Source of the DNA: Venturia oleaginea
Taxonomy: Eukaryota > Ascomycota > Dothideomycetes > Venturiales > Venturiaceae
Length of the DNA: 64,000 nucleotides
Direction: 5' to 3'
NCBI GenBank assembly: GCA_013176395.1
Contig: JABMLP010000005.1
Coordinates: 1-64,000 of the forward strand
Shown here: positions 48,968 through 57,254 of the stretch, piece by piece
Layout of the letters: each line of letters begins with the position of its first letter
Position numbering within the stretch: position 1 is the first letter of the stretch
Notes under the pieces: generated by a model
Database searches by the model: none
What the model was told of the DNA's origin: nothing
What the model saw: only the letters and a program-made list of their open reading frames with translations
Translations under genes and position numbers: made by a program

Positions 48968-49626
48968 AGGCTGATACCGCTACGCGGCCGCCCGTTACAG
49001 TGGAACTACTTCGTAAAAGAGCCTTGGAGTGCGAAAACGAGATACAGGAGTACCTGCGACACAAGGCGGCGCAAGCCGCAACGCGTGGAGGCCGAAGGGG
49101 AGAGATACGGCGGGCGACAAGGGGACAACCACAAGTAAGGGCAGGGATATATCTCCAGCGCTGGGCAGACCTTGAGTGGAGTATGCGCTGGCACTATACA
49201 GCGCGAGGCAAGACAGCAACTACCTGGAGTGCTACATGGCGAACGCCGATGTCTTTACTCTACGAAGGCCTAACTAAAGCGGAAGCTACAGCACTCTTTC
49301 TTATGCGTACAGAGGTCATTGGCCTCAACGCGTGGCTTGCCTCGGTTAGGGTCCCTGGGATACTCCTGCGGTGCGAGTGCGGAGCCCAGGCGCAGACGGT
49401 ACGGCATATCCTCCTTCATTGCCCTAACTTCGATCGAACAGCACTCATTCGAGATACGGGAACGGAGATACTTCCTAGGATGCTCTCAGAGAAGGGTCGC
49501 GCACAGTACGCGGCGAGGTGGTTCGTTAAACAGGGTGTCCTCAAACAGCTACATGTAGCGCGCGATATCGAGGAAGAAGGTACCGGATCCCTCTTCCCTA
49601 CGCCAGCCCTCGAGGAATGGATATAG
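48968..49626 (+). pseudogene. LINE ORF2, part 3: C-terminal zinc-finger region
   Basis: Continues ORF2 after the solo LTR. Contains YLQRWADLEWSMRWHYTARG and the C-terminal CCHC-like motif LRCECGAQAQTVRHILLHC, typical of I/Tad clade ORF2 ends. It ends at TAG 49624-49626. No stop within this part. Confidence 0.85.
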
Positions 49627-49907
49627 GCGACCGGGTCCAAAACGGTCGACTACCGGAGCTGGGGATTTAGGTTCGGAAGAAAAGGAGAGAGCTAGGGACG
49701 GAATGGAATGAGATCAGCCGGTAAAGGAAGCAGCGGTTGAGAAGGGGACTATACTATATAGTTAACGGCGGAACGCAGGCGATTCTCTATAGATACGCCG
49801 GCCGCCTGCGGGGCAGGGCAAAGGGTTTTTCCCTTAGGGGTTTTTCCTATGTATGGTAACATGTCTGCGTAGGCCAATTAGTGGCCCGTATCGGACGTTA
49901 AACAAGA

Positions 49908-49926
49908 ATTTAATTAATTAATTAAT
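49908..49926 (+). repeat. LINE 3' tail of TTAA repeats
   Basis: Tandem TTAA units at the LINE 3' end, directly before the target duplication, as expected for a non-LTR element that lacks poly(A). Confidence 0.8.
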
Positions 49927-49969
49927 TAATAATTTCGTAGTTGAGCTCGCAGTTATCCTGGATGGAGAA

Positions 49970-52846
49970 CTAGAATCTTTTTGGGGCCTGGTCGTGCAAT
50001 TGACATTGATAGCACACCTTTCGGATCTGTTCTAGCACGGACTCTTCAACATCCGTATAGCCAGATTGCTTGAGGAGAGTGTGTAGGCGTTCTATACGAG
50101 GGTGGCCAAATCTCTTGTGGACTCTCCTAAGTTCAGTCTCGGTTGGGAATGATGTGGCTTCTCTTTGGCTGAGATTGAAGAAAGGATGTCCCCATTTTCG
50201 CACGACTGGGATTGTAGATCCATCTTTTCGTACGATAGTGTTGTTAACATTGTTGAAGTAGGCTTTCAGCCTGTCTCCTTCGTCCAAGCAGAAGAGGAAT
50301 GGAGTGTCTGTCTCCAAGATGTGGTAGGTGATCTTGCCAAGAGGGTTCTCCATTTCTATCGTACCAATTGCCGCAGTAGGTGGTCCACTTCCAAACGAGA
50401 TATGGGCACTACCAGGTGTCCAATCAATCTTCGTACGAGGGAACTCTCGGAGGTATGCTTCAACCTGATATTTCCCAATTGTAGAGACTCGTGCGGCGCC
50501 TGTGTCCCAAAGTTCACCTTGGTATGCTTTGGCATATTTGCTTTCAAGGATAAACTGTTCCGCACGTACTGACGGTTCTCCCTGGCCGTAGATATCCTCT
50601 CCTGTTGTACGGTGGTAGAATGCAGCGGTGGTTAGGTAGGGAACCACTTGTTGTTCCTTGTCTTCTTCCTCGTCCTGGGAAGCTAGGAACTGTTCATAGG
50701 TACCTTCGTACGAGACTATGAATTGTCGGATTTCCTCGTCATTTGGGAGTTCCATGTCAGCTTCATCTACTGCCGTAAAGAACTGCTTCTTCGTGCGAGC
50801 TTGCTCCTCAGGTGTATGTTTCCAGGAACGGCATTCTGGTTGGTTGCAGATCCAGCAACCTTTCCCTCCCGTGCGAGCAAATGGCTTAGGTTGCCATGGT
50901 TTCTTGGATCTCTGCCATGGTTGTTGATAAGATTGCTGTCCCGAATTCGCCTCATGCGGGGGATCTATTCTTGGCTGCCATTGTTGCTGGCCTCTGTTGT
51001 ACGACGGAGTAGGTGTTCCTCGCTTACTATTATCTCGGAATCTCCTGTCATTGAAGAATTGATCTGCTTCGTGCGAGGGCCGTGGTAGCTGGGGTTGCCC
51101 TTCTCTTGTAAAGAATTGCTTTGTAGATTTCCGATCTATATAGAGTTGAAGGGCGGACCGGAGCTCTGCAAACAAGTTCTCGCACGATGTGCTTGGGCGT
51201 AGGAATGCGGATTCCAGCTCTCGTACGCCTTTGCATGCCTTGGTAACAGCTGTACTGAGGTGTATCTCGCCTTTGTACGGTTCTCCCATTGCGCGTTGGA
51301 CAAGTTGGAGCTTATCTAGCATAATCTGGAGCACTTCGGGAAGTGGCTTATCAGGGTTCTCAGATCTTGTTCGTGCGAACGAGGTTGTTGTCCAATCTGC
51401 GTAGTAGATTGCGTGATTTTGGCTGGTATTGAATTTGTTATACATCGCACGATAGATCTGGTCCCATCTCATATCTGGTCCAATATGGTCAAGGTAAAAT
51501 GTCTCTGCACGTCCGGTAAGAATGTCGGGGAAGACAGCATGGTACTGGTTCTCATAGATCTGGAGTCGCCTGCAGAGAGTGATAAACAGCTTCACCTTCT
51601 CCTGTAGAATGTCGTACGGCTCACCGGTGTAGCATCTCTCCTTTTTCCATATTTTTGAGAAAGCAGCGATCGCACGAGGGTCGATAAAGGCATTTGGGAT
51701 CCATCTTGTAGGGGGAAGTTCGTACGGATCCGGTCCTGGTGGTCTTGGCGGTCCTGCTGGTAATCCTGTTGGTAGTGCTCCTGGTCCTCCGTACGAGTCT
51801 CCATCCCCTCCACCTGAATATCCTCCGTCTTGAGAATTGTATCCTCCTCCTAATGGGTCTGGGGAACCTTGTGCAAAGCTACCAGAACCTAATGGTAGGC
51901 CTGGTAGTTCCCCTCCGCCATTTTCTTCTCCTCCACTGGTTCCTCCTCCTTGTGGTTGTACAAGCCAATCTTGGGGAGGCTGCTGCTGCTGCTGTTGCGT
52001 CGGTAGTTGAAATTGAGGTAGTTCCTTCGTACGGCCTCTTTCCCAATTCTTCTGTTGTATGCCAGTAGACCAAAAGGATTGAGGACGTTGGATTTGGTGT
52101 TGAGGTTGCCGTACTGCGTTCTCAGGTCTCTGGGATTGAGTTCTCTCCTCAATCTGGGGTTGAAATCTCGGCATCACCACTGGAGAGAGAGTTCCTTTCT
52201 GTCGAACGGAGAGTCCTGATAGGGTTTCTCCTACCAACTCCTGCTTTGCGCGAACTGGATGTTCTATTGTCGGTAGCCGTAGCCTAACAGATTCGTCTGT
52301 AGTTGGGCTCTGCTGTTCCACCAAACTCTCCTCAATACGGGGTGTTGGTGGAATGAAGTCCCCAAGTACATACATCATCTGGTTTGCAGCCGTACAGCCG
52401 GGCTCATCTCGGATTGTAATTTGCCTGTCTTGACAGAGTTGAATCAACATTCGTATGAAACGTTTGTTAATCTGTCCAAACTGATAATTTGTCCATCCGT
52501 AGAAAACATCGCGCAGCTCTCCGAGTAGATTCCTCTTTGTAATTCCTGCCCGCTTTACGTCGATATAGTTTCGTACAAGGTAAGTTGTCAAGTTTGCCTC
52601 CTCTGGTTCTGTTTCTGGGTTGATATCTGCCCACCAATTGTGTAGATTGAGGTGCTTCTTTAGGATATTGATTGGGATTCCAGTATCTTGTGCGATCTCC
52701 GTAAATAGAGGTATTGGTTCTTCTTCTGGCTTCTCCTCTTGTAATAGCTCAATTTCTTTCCCTTTCGGTTGGAACTTCCTTGGGACTGCCGGGCCTGCCG
52801 GTGTAGGACTGCCCGCTTGGAATGCTCCGATTGGTAGTTGAGACAT
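49970..52846 (-). CDS. gag-pol: E Gag, protease and integrase zinc finger, 958 aa
   Basis: Start ATG at 52846. Residues 1-180 are a globular N terminus. About 200-375 is Gln/Pro/Gly-rich and low complexity. The capsid-like core follows (ERCYTGEPYDILQEKVKLF, LTGRAETFYLDHIG). A zinc motif lies near 660 (CWICNQPECRSWKHT, as in fungal copia Gag), retropepsin near 780 (ELWDTGAARVSTIG, classical DTG), and the gag-pre-integrase HHCC finger at about 920-957 (HKRFGHPRIERLH, CYQCQLHD). It ends at a single TAG after APKRF, beyond which the same frame continues into the integrase, so the stop is probably a mutation. The gene holds ten exact TCGYRCGA palindromes in all three phases. Confidence 0.8.
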   Translation of the reverse strand: MSQLPIGAFQAGSPTPAGPAVPRKFQPKGKEIELLQEEKPEEEPIPLFTEIAQDTGIPINILKKHLNLHNWWADINPETEPEEANLTTYLVRNYIDVKRAGITKRNLLGELRDVFYGWTNYQFGQINKRFIRMLIQLCQDRQITIRDEPGCTAANQMMYVLGDFIPPTPRIEESLVEQQSPTTDESVRLRLPTIEHPVRAKQELVGETLSGLSVRQKGTLSPVVMPRFQPQIEERTQSQRPENAVRQPQHQIQRPQSFWSTGIQQKNWERGRTKELPQFQLPTQQQQQQPPQDWLVQPQGGGTSGGEENGGGELPGLPLGSGSFAQGSPDPLGGGYNSQDGGYSGGGDGDSYGGPGALPTGLPAGPPRPPGPDPYELPPTRWIPNAFIDPRAIAAFSKIWKKERCYTGEPYDILQEKVKLFITLCRRLQIYENQYHAVFPDILTGRAETFYLDHIGPDMRWDQIYRAMYNKFNTSQNHAIYYADWTTTSFARTRSENPDKPLPEVLQIMLDKLQLVQRAMGEPYKGEIHLSTAVTKACKGVRELESAFLRPSTSCENLFAELRSALQLYIDRKSTKQFFTREGQPQLPRPSHEADQFFNDRRFRDNSKRGTPTPSYNRGQQQWQPRIDPPHEANSGQQSYQQPWQRSKKPWQPKPFARTGGKGCWICNQPECRSWKHTPEEQARTKKQFFTAVDEADMELPNDEEIRQFIVSYEGTYEQFLASQDEEEDKEQQVVPYLTTAAFYHRTTGEDIYGQGEPSVRAEQFILESKYAKAYQGELWDTGAARVSTIGKYQVEAYLREFPRTKIDWTPGSAHISFGSGPPTAAIGTIEMENPLGKITYHILETDTPFLFCLDEGDRLKAYFNNVNNTIVRKDGSTIPVVRKWGHPFFNLSQREATSFPTETELRRVHKRFGHPRIERLHTLLKQSGYTDVEESVLEQIRKVCYQCQLHDQAPKRF

Positions 52847-53016
52847 CGTACGGGTTCCAATGTCGTATTTGTTCTAGATAAAATAGATCTAAGTGAATTG
52901 TATCCGTTGTGCGATACGTGATTCGTGGGTTGTACAATAGTCTCCTGCAGTGCGGGAGTTTCATACAATTGTCGGAAAATTGGATTCTTGCTAATCTGTG
53001 GTCGTCTTGCAACCAC
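52847..53016 (-). other. E leader with possible primer-binding site
   Basis: Non-coding. On the minus strand TGGTTGCAAGAC (about 53004-53015) lies one base inside the candidate LTR and begins with the TGG expected of a tRNA-primed site. No specific tRNA is assigned. Confidence 0.4.
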
Positions 53017-53308
53017 TGATCAGTGTTGGATCGGATTTGTACACGTGTATGAAATAGTAATGAAATGATAATGTAACGATAATGAAATGATAATGAAATA
53101 AACATATATGGATAAGTCTCTTGTGTTCTTTATTGTTCTTGTTCTTCTTCGAACATTGAAGTGATTGATTGATTGATTGATTTTATCCTACTCGGTTGCA
53201 GCCGCTTAATCACGCAGCTATGTCCGGTTAGGAGGACTTCATCAGACAGCCGACACGTGATAGATTATATAATCCACCGCGCCCCACTTCGCCCCGTTCA
53301 CTGAAACA
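53017..53308 (-). repeat. Candidate 5' LTR of E (292 bp)
   Basis: On the minus strand TGTTTCAGTG to CACTGATCA, with short inverted tips. Contains TATA-like TTATATAATC and a (TGAT)n run at about 53161-53182. Supported by position only; no second copy in the window. Confidence 0.45.
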
Positions 53309-53597
53309 AGACCAGCTGTCCCCTCCGTCCTCCCTCTTTTCCCTTAACCAGTATCTCCAAATGCCCGCTGGCTCTTGTAGATACTGGTTATTCTGCTAGT
53401 ATATCTGTGCTATGTAGACTCAAGAGGCAATGCCTCGTGTTTCGCTATCCTTCTACCTACAGTCTCCCTCTAATGCTCAGCTTTGTCTATCTGTTTCGCC
53501 TTATCCCTCAAGGCCAATGGGTTCCCTAAGTATGTTTCTGCTTGTGAAAGTTGCCTTGCACCAGATTCCTATGCGGCGGTGTATTTGGTTGTGTGAT
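53309..53597. other. Unassigned 289 bp between E and R2
   Basis: Pyrimidine-rich on the plus strand. A short open frame (from 53430) continues into R2 and resembles no known protein. I see no LTR ends, repeats or conserved domain here. Confidence 0.4.
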
Positions 53598-54602
53598 GCT
53601 GGAGACAATAGTAACCATCGTAGTCGTGATTTCGCTGCTTGGGTGTGATACTCCGGGTATGCCCGTGGACGAGGCTGTCTGGTAGCTGCCGTATTGTATG
53701 GCGCCGATCGTGCTATAGACCTGCCGTCTTATAGTCGGAGCCTATCTGCTGCTAGTCGCTCTCCCTACTTGCTATATCGCGCTCCTACTCTTGCCAATGC
53801 CATAACTGGGACGCAACAGTCTGGGGAGAGGCTCAAGGCTACGTCTGCTGGCTTGTAGGGAGGGGATTTGCCGCCAATAAGCTCCTTCTATACGTCCTTA
53901 CTGCTTACTGTGTTGCGCACCTACTCTTGCCAATGCCATAACTGGGACGCAACAGTTTGGGGAGAGGCTCAAGGCTCTGGACATTAGCTTGCAGCAGGAC
54001 GGTTTGCGGAGACGATAGTAGATGAGGTTCTCTAGCAGCTGCCGTATCGTGTCGCACCGATTGTGTTGTAGACCTGTCGTCTTATAGTCGGAGCCTATCT
54101 GCTGCTAGTCGCTCTCCCTGCTTGCTATATCGCGCACCTACTCTTGCCACTGCCATAACTGGGACGCAACAGTCTGGGGAGAGGCTCAAGGCTACGTCTG
54201 CTAGCTTACAGGGAGGGGATTTGCCGCCAATAGGCTCCTTCTATGCGTCCTTACTACTTACTGTGTCGCGCACCTACTCTTGCCAATGCCATAACTGGGA
54301 GGCAACAGTTTGGGGAGAGGCTCAAGGCTCTGGGCAACAGCTTGTAGCAGGACGGTTTGCCAAGACGTTGGGAGAGGTTGTCTAGTCGTTGCAGTGGTGT
54401 GTGGTGCCGATTGTTGCGCACCGGGCGTCTGGTGTTTGAGTTGTGTTGAAGGTATTGCCGTTCTAGCAGTGACTCGTCGACTCGGAGCGTTGCAGTGTCA
54501 TCTGGGGTGATGGACTAGCCGGGAGATAGTGACTAGATGGTTGCTGTTGTCTTTGGTGGACGCATCGTTCGTGTAGCTTGCTCATGTATTCGTCTGCTTG
54601 CT
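53598..54602 (-). repeat. R2: inverted copy of the 1,005-bp repeat
   Basis: Same length as R1, opposite orientation, with the same two 353-bp internal units. The flanks gtgat and ctgcc do not match each other or those of R1. The arms are about 5.85 kb apart. Confidence 0.8.
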
Positions 54603-54954
54603 CTGCCGTGGCCGCGACGGCGACTCTAGAGATATCTCATCGACGCTGAGGGACGCGCGATGGCCTCTAGAGGCCGGAGCGGCCACTGGCAGAGGTGTTT
54701 TGATGATCTTTAGATGATACTTCTGTAAATTCCAAAAATTGAGTTCTCGCTGTGTGTGCTGTTTTTTCGAACATTGAAGTATCCTTGAGATGCAGAAATT
54801 GCACCGCCCCTGTCAGTGCCAAGGATACGACACAACTTGAGGCTGCCTTTAAAATACGAAATGGATTCACTGCTCAACAACAAGCCCAACTGGTTACTAA
54901 TCTTGCTACAGAACGCGACGCCTATCACGGTCAAGTCAACAATCTCCGGTCAAA

Positions 54955-55912
54955 CATGAACTGATACGAGAAATCCACGACTTCTGAACAACTGCCCACC
55001 CCGGACGAAACAAGAATAGAAAGATCGTCTCCCGCCAATTCTACTGGCCGAAGATGAACGCCGATATCGATATCGATATCTACGTTAACGCCTGCCAGAC
55101 CTGCCAACGAAGCTCAGTCCCACGATATAAAACCCCTGGACTACTAAAGCCACTCCTCGTCCCATCCCGAGTATGGGAAGATATTACGATCGACTTCTGT
55201 ACCTTTCCAGAAAGTAAGTCAGGAAAGAACAACGTTATGGTAGTCTGCGACAAGTTCGGGAAACGGCCCATCTCGATTCCAACTTCCAAAGAAATCACCG
55301 GAAAACATGCAGTCTGGCTATTCTTCAAATACATCTGGAGATGGGTCGGAGCCCCCCGCTCTATTACTTCAGACCAAGGCCCACAGTTTATTTCAGATTG
55401 GGATACCGAACTATCAAGGCTTCTCCATCTAAAGAAGAAGCTCAGTATCGCCCATTACGCCCAGACAGACGGACAAACAGAAATCGCCAATCAGATTCTA
55501 CAGCAGCGCTTACGACCCTTTATTAACTATTTCCAAGACGACTGGCCCCAGTTGCTACCAGCTATGGATTTTGCGGCTGCAACGCTCCTACACGAGACAA
55601 CTGGACTCGCTCCAATTGAAATCGAGATGGGATTTATCCCTCGAATGCACTTTGATTGGAAAAACCGGAGTACTACTTTCGACTCCTCCCGAGAAAAATT
55701 CAACAAACAGGACGCACAGCACTGGGCCAAACGGATACACGAGGCCTACACCGTAGCACGATGGAATATCGAAAAAGCCCAGACTGCACAGTCGAAACAG
55801 GCTAACAAGAAGAGACAACAAGAAGAGACAACAAGAAGAGACAACAAGAAGACTTCGGAGTCAATGATCAAGTCTACCTACTGAAAAGAGCCTGGCGAAC
55901 AGACCGCCCCTC
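54955..55912 (+). pseudogene. F integrase
   Basis: Zinc finger with His in REIHDF and AHPG, then CQTCQRSS, interrupted by a TGA at 54985. The core is intact: ITIDFCTFPES (Asp), ITSDQGPQFISDW (Asp), HYAQTDGQTEIANQ (Glu). The later part is frameshifted around 55803-55855, within 15-bp repeats (gacaacaagaagaga). The correct continuation (VNDQVYLLKRAWRTDRPS) is in another frame and is then cut by the LTR-like insert at 55913. A small triplet of gatatc at 55065-55082 repeats Asp-Ile. Confidence 0.85.
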
Positions 55913-56154
55913 TGTCACGGGCTAGACCCTTGGGCCTTTATCTAGGCTTTGCCTATCTCTCTATGGTAAGCTTGTGAATGGCTTGGCATCTACTGTCAAA
56001 CCTCGGAATGATTCAGCGGCAAGCATGTGAATGGCTTGGCTTCTGCTTCAAAAGGAGTTTGCAACTGTGTATCTATCTTTTCCTTCTTAGCTAGATTGTA
56101 TTGCACATTTGGGTGGTTTTCCCTGGTATCCAGGCATGATCTTAACCCGTCACA
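55913..56154. repeat. 242-bp solo LTR-like insert in F
   Basis: TGTCACGGGC to CCCGTCACA. Flanks ccctc and ctctc form a 5-bp duplication with one change. Removing insert and duplication restores the F reading frame (TDRPS to DKLDFPY). Confidence 0.75.
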
Positions 56155-56661
56155 CTCTCCGATAAACTCGACTTTCCCGTATGCGGCCCGTTCAAAATTA
56201 TCGAAAAAGTCTTCAACAGCTGGAAGTTGGAACTCCCCCCTACCTTCAAAATGCACCCTGTTTTCCACTCCGACCGCCTAAGGAAAGTACCAGAATCGAG
56301 CCTTCTAGGACAGCTGAACGCAAACGACCCCGCCGATTCCTACCTTGTCGATGCAACCGTTGAATGGGAAGTCTCTAAGATACTCTCCAGCAGAATCCAC
56401 CAGGGTAAACTTGAATACCAAGTTGACTGGCTAGGCTGGGACCCAGACCAAACATGGTACCCCGCCTCCAACTTCAAGAACTCCGCCCTCTTACTCGAAC
56501 AGTACTGGAAAGAGAACCCAACTAAGCCCGGTCCACCTAAGAGACTCCAATCTTGGCTGGATGCAAACCAAAAAGACGAAAACCACGTGATACACAAAGA
56601 CGACGAACTTGCTTCTACACCAAATACGGCAATCTCTCGCCGAGGATTCAGCAGGAAATGA
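56155..56661 (+). pseudogene. F Pol C-terminus with chromodomain
   Basis: Reads DKLDFPY, then after a one-base shift near 56190 a GPF-type block (ELPPTFKMHPVFHSDRLRKV) and a chromodomain (EWEVSKILSSRIHQGKLEYQ, WLGWDPDQTWYPASNFKNS). Chromodomains recognise histone marks and steer integration. The frame from 56227 to 56661 is clean. Confidence 0.85.
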
Positions 56662-57254
56662 TCCCCTACTACCCTCAATCACCGTAGCCAATAAGAATGA
56701 CCAAAAAGGAACTGGAAATCACGAATGCATCCAGACGACTATAGACCTCGGCAAACAGTCTCAACATTCATGAAAACACCCTGGAAAGAAGCTAAGACTG
56801 GCATCGCCCTATTTAGATGCGAAAGCGACAACTGGTTAGGAAAAGCACTTGAACAACAGAGGAGAATTCCATGGCCTACCTGAACAAGTTGCCCGACTAC
56901 CGTAGGCCGCGGCCAACGCCACATGATAATCTACAACGTCGATCCACCAAGAGCATGGAAATCCAAACCGGCCAGCAGTCAAGATCTACACTGGATTCAG
57001 AGATTCACTGTATACTGGAACCAGAGTGAAAGGGACATCTGCACCAAATTTGCGCTGGAAAAAACTTGAAGAGATAGCACACATGGGGGAAACTCCCCTT
57101 TCAAGGAGAAAAAGACGCAAGAGTAAAAGATTGCGTGCTATTGCTTAACTGATTGATTTTCTACTCTGCTATCTACGAAGGAAATTTGGAGGATTGCGAC
57201 CGATCTTTGGGAATTTTTTTAAACTTACCTTCCCTTTCTAGGGGGAGGGGGGGC
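56662..57254 (+). other. F 3' region to the purine tract
   Basis: About 590 bp. An open stretch (FMKTPWKEAKTGIALFRCESDNWLGKALE) also survives in the F scrap at 5627-5703. Otherwise no domain is recognised. It ends in a polypurine tract where the 3' LTR would be expected. Confidence 0.55.

Larger units (their letters stand above)
43220..49926 (+). mobile_element. Tad1-like LINE, full length with later insertions
   Basis: Non-LTR retrotransposon with ORF1 (RNA binding), ORF2 (endonuclease, RT, C-terminal zinc finger), a 3' tail of TTAA repeats (about 49908-49926) and a 13-bp target duplication. After removing R1 (46742-47746), the C LTR (48787-48962 plus duplication) and the ORF1 insert, it is about 5.25 kb. 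The body is GC-rich relative to neighbours. The 5' UTR is 43220-43376. The 3' UTR at 49627-49907 has no frame. Confidence 0.9.
36241..53308 (-). mobile_element. Copia-like element E, reassembled from pieces
   Basis: Minus-strand parts: candidate 5' LTR (53017-53308), leader, Gag-protease-integrase zinc finger (49970-52846), integrase pieces at 49927-49969, 43192-43219, 42612-42911 and 36241-36298. It is interrupted by the LINE, a B LTR and A4. RT, RNase H and 3' LTR are not found. The order of protease before integrase identifies Ty1/copia. It is older than A4, C2 and the LINE. Confidence 0.75.
54603..57254 (+). mobile_element. Chromovirus F, 3' half
   Basis: Plus-strand integrase, chromodomain, 3' region and a purine tract (AGGGGGAGGGGGGG, 57241-57254), then abrupt transition to B2. 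The 3' LTR is missing. Bases 54603-54950 are not convincingly coding; they hold a perfect palindrome GGCCTCTAGAGGCC (54662-54675). F is the oldest layer: C1 and D inserted into another F copy (5627-5703). Confidence 0.75.

Noticed and set aside
53430..53648. 72-codon plus-strand frame as a gene
   Set aside because: It starts in unassigned sequence, runs into R2 and has no recognisable motif.
46742..54602. R1 and R2 as terminal inverted repeats of one giant transposon
   Set aside because: The LINE and element E both cross R1 or lie between the arms with their own duplications, and R1 interrupts LINE ORF2 alone. Two independent copies explain it better.
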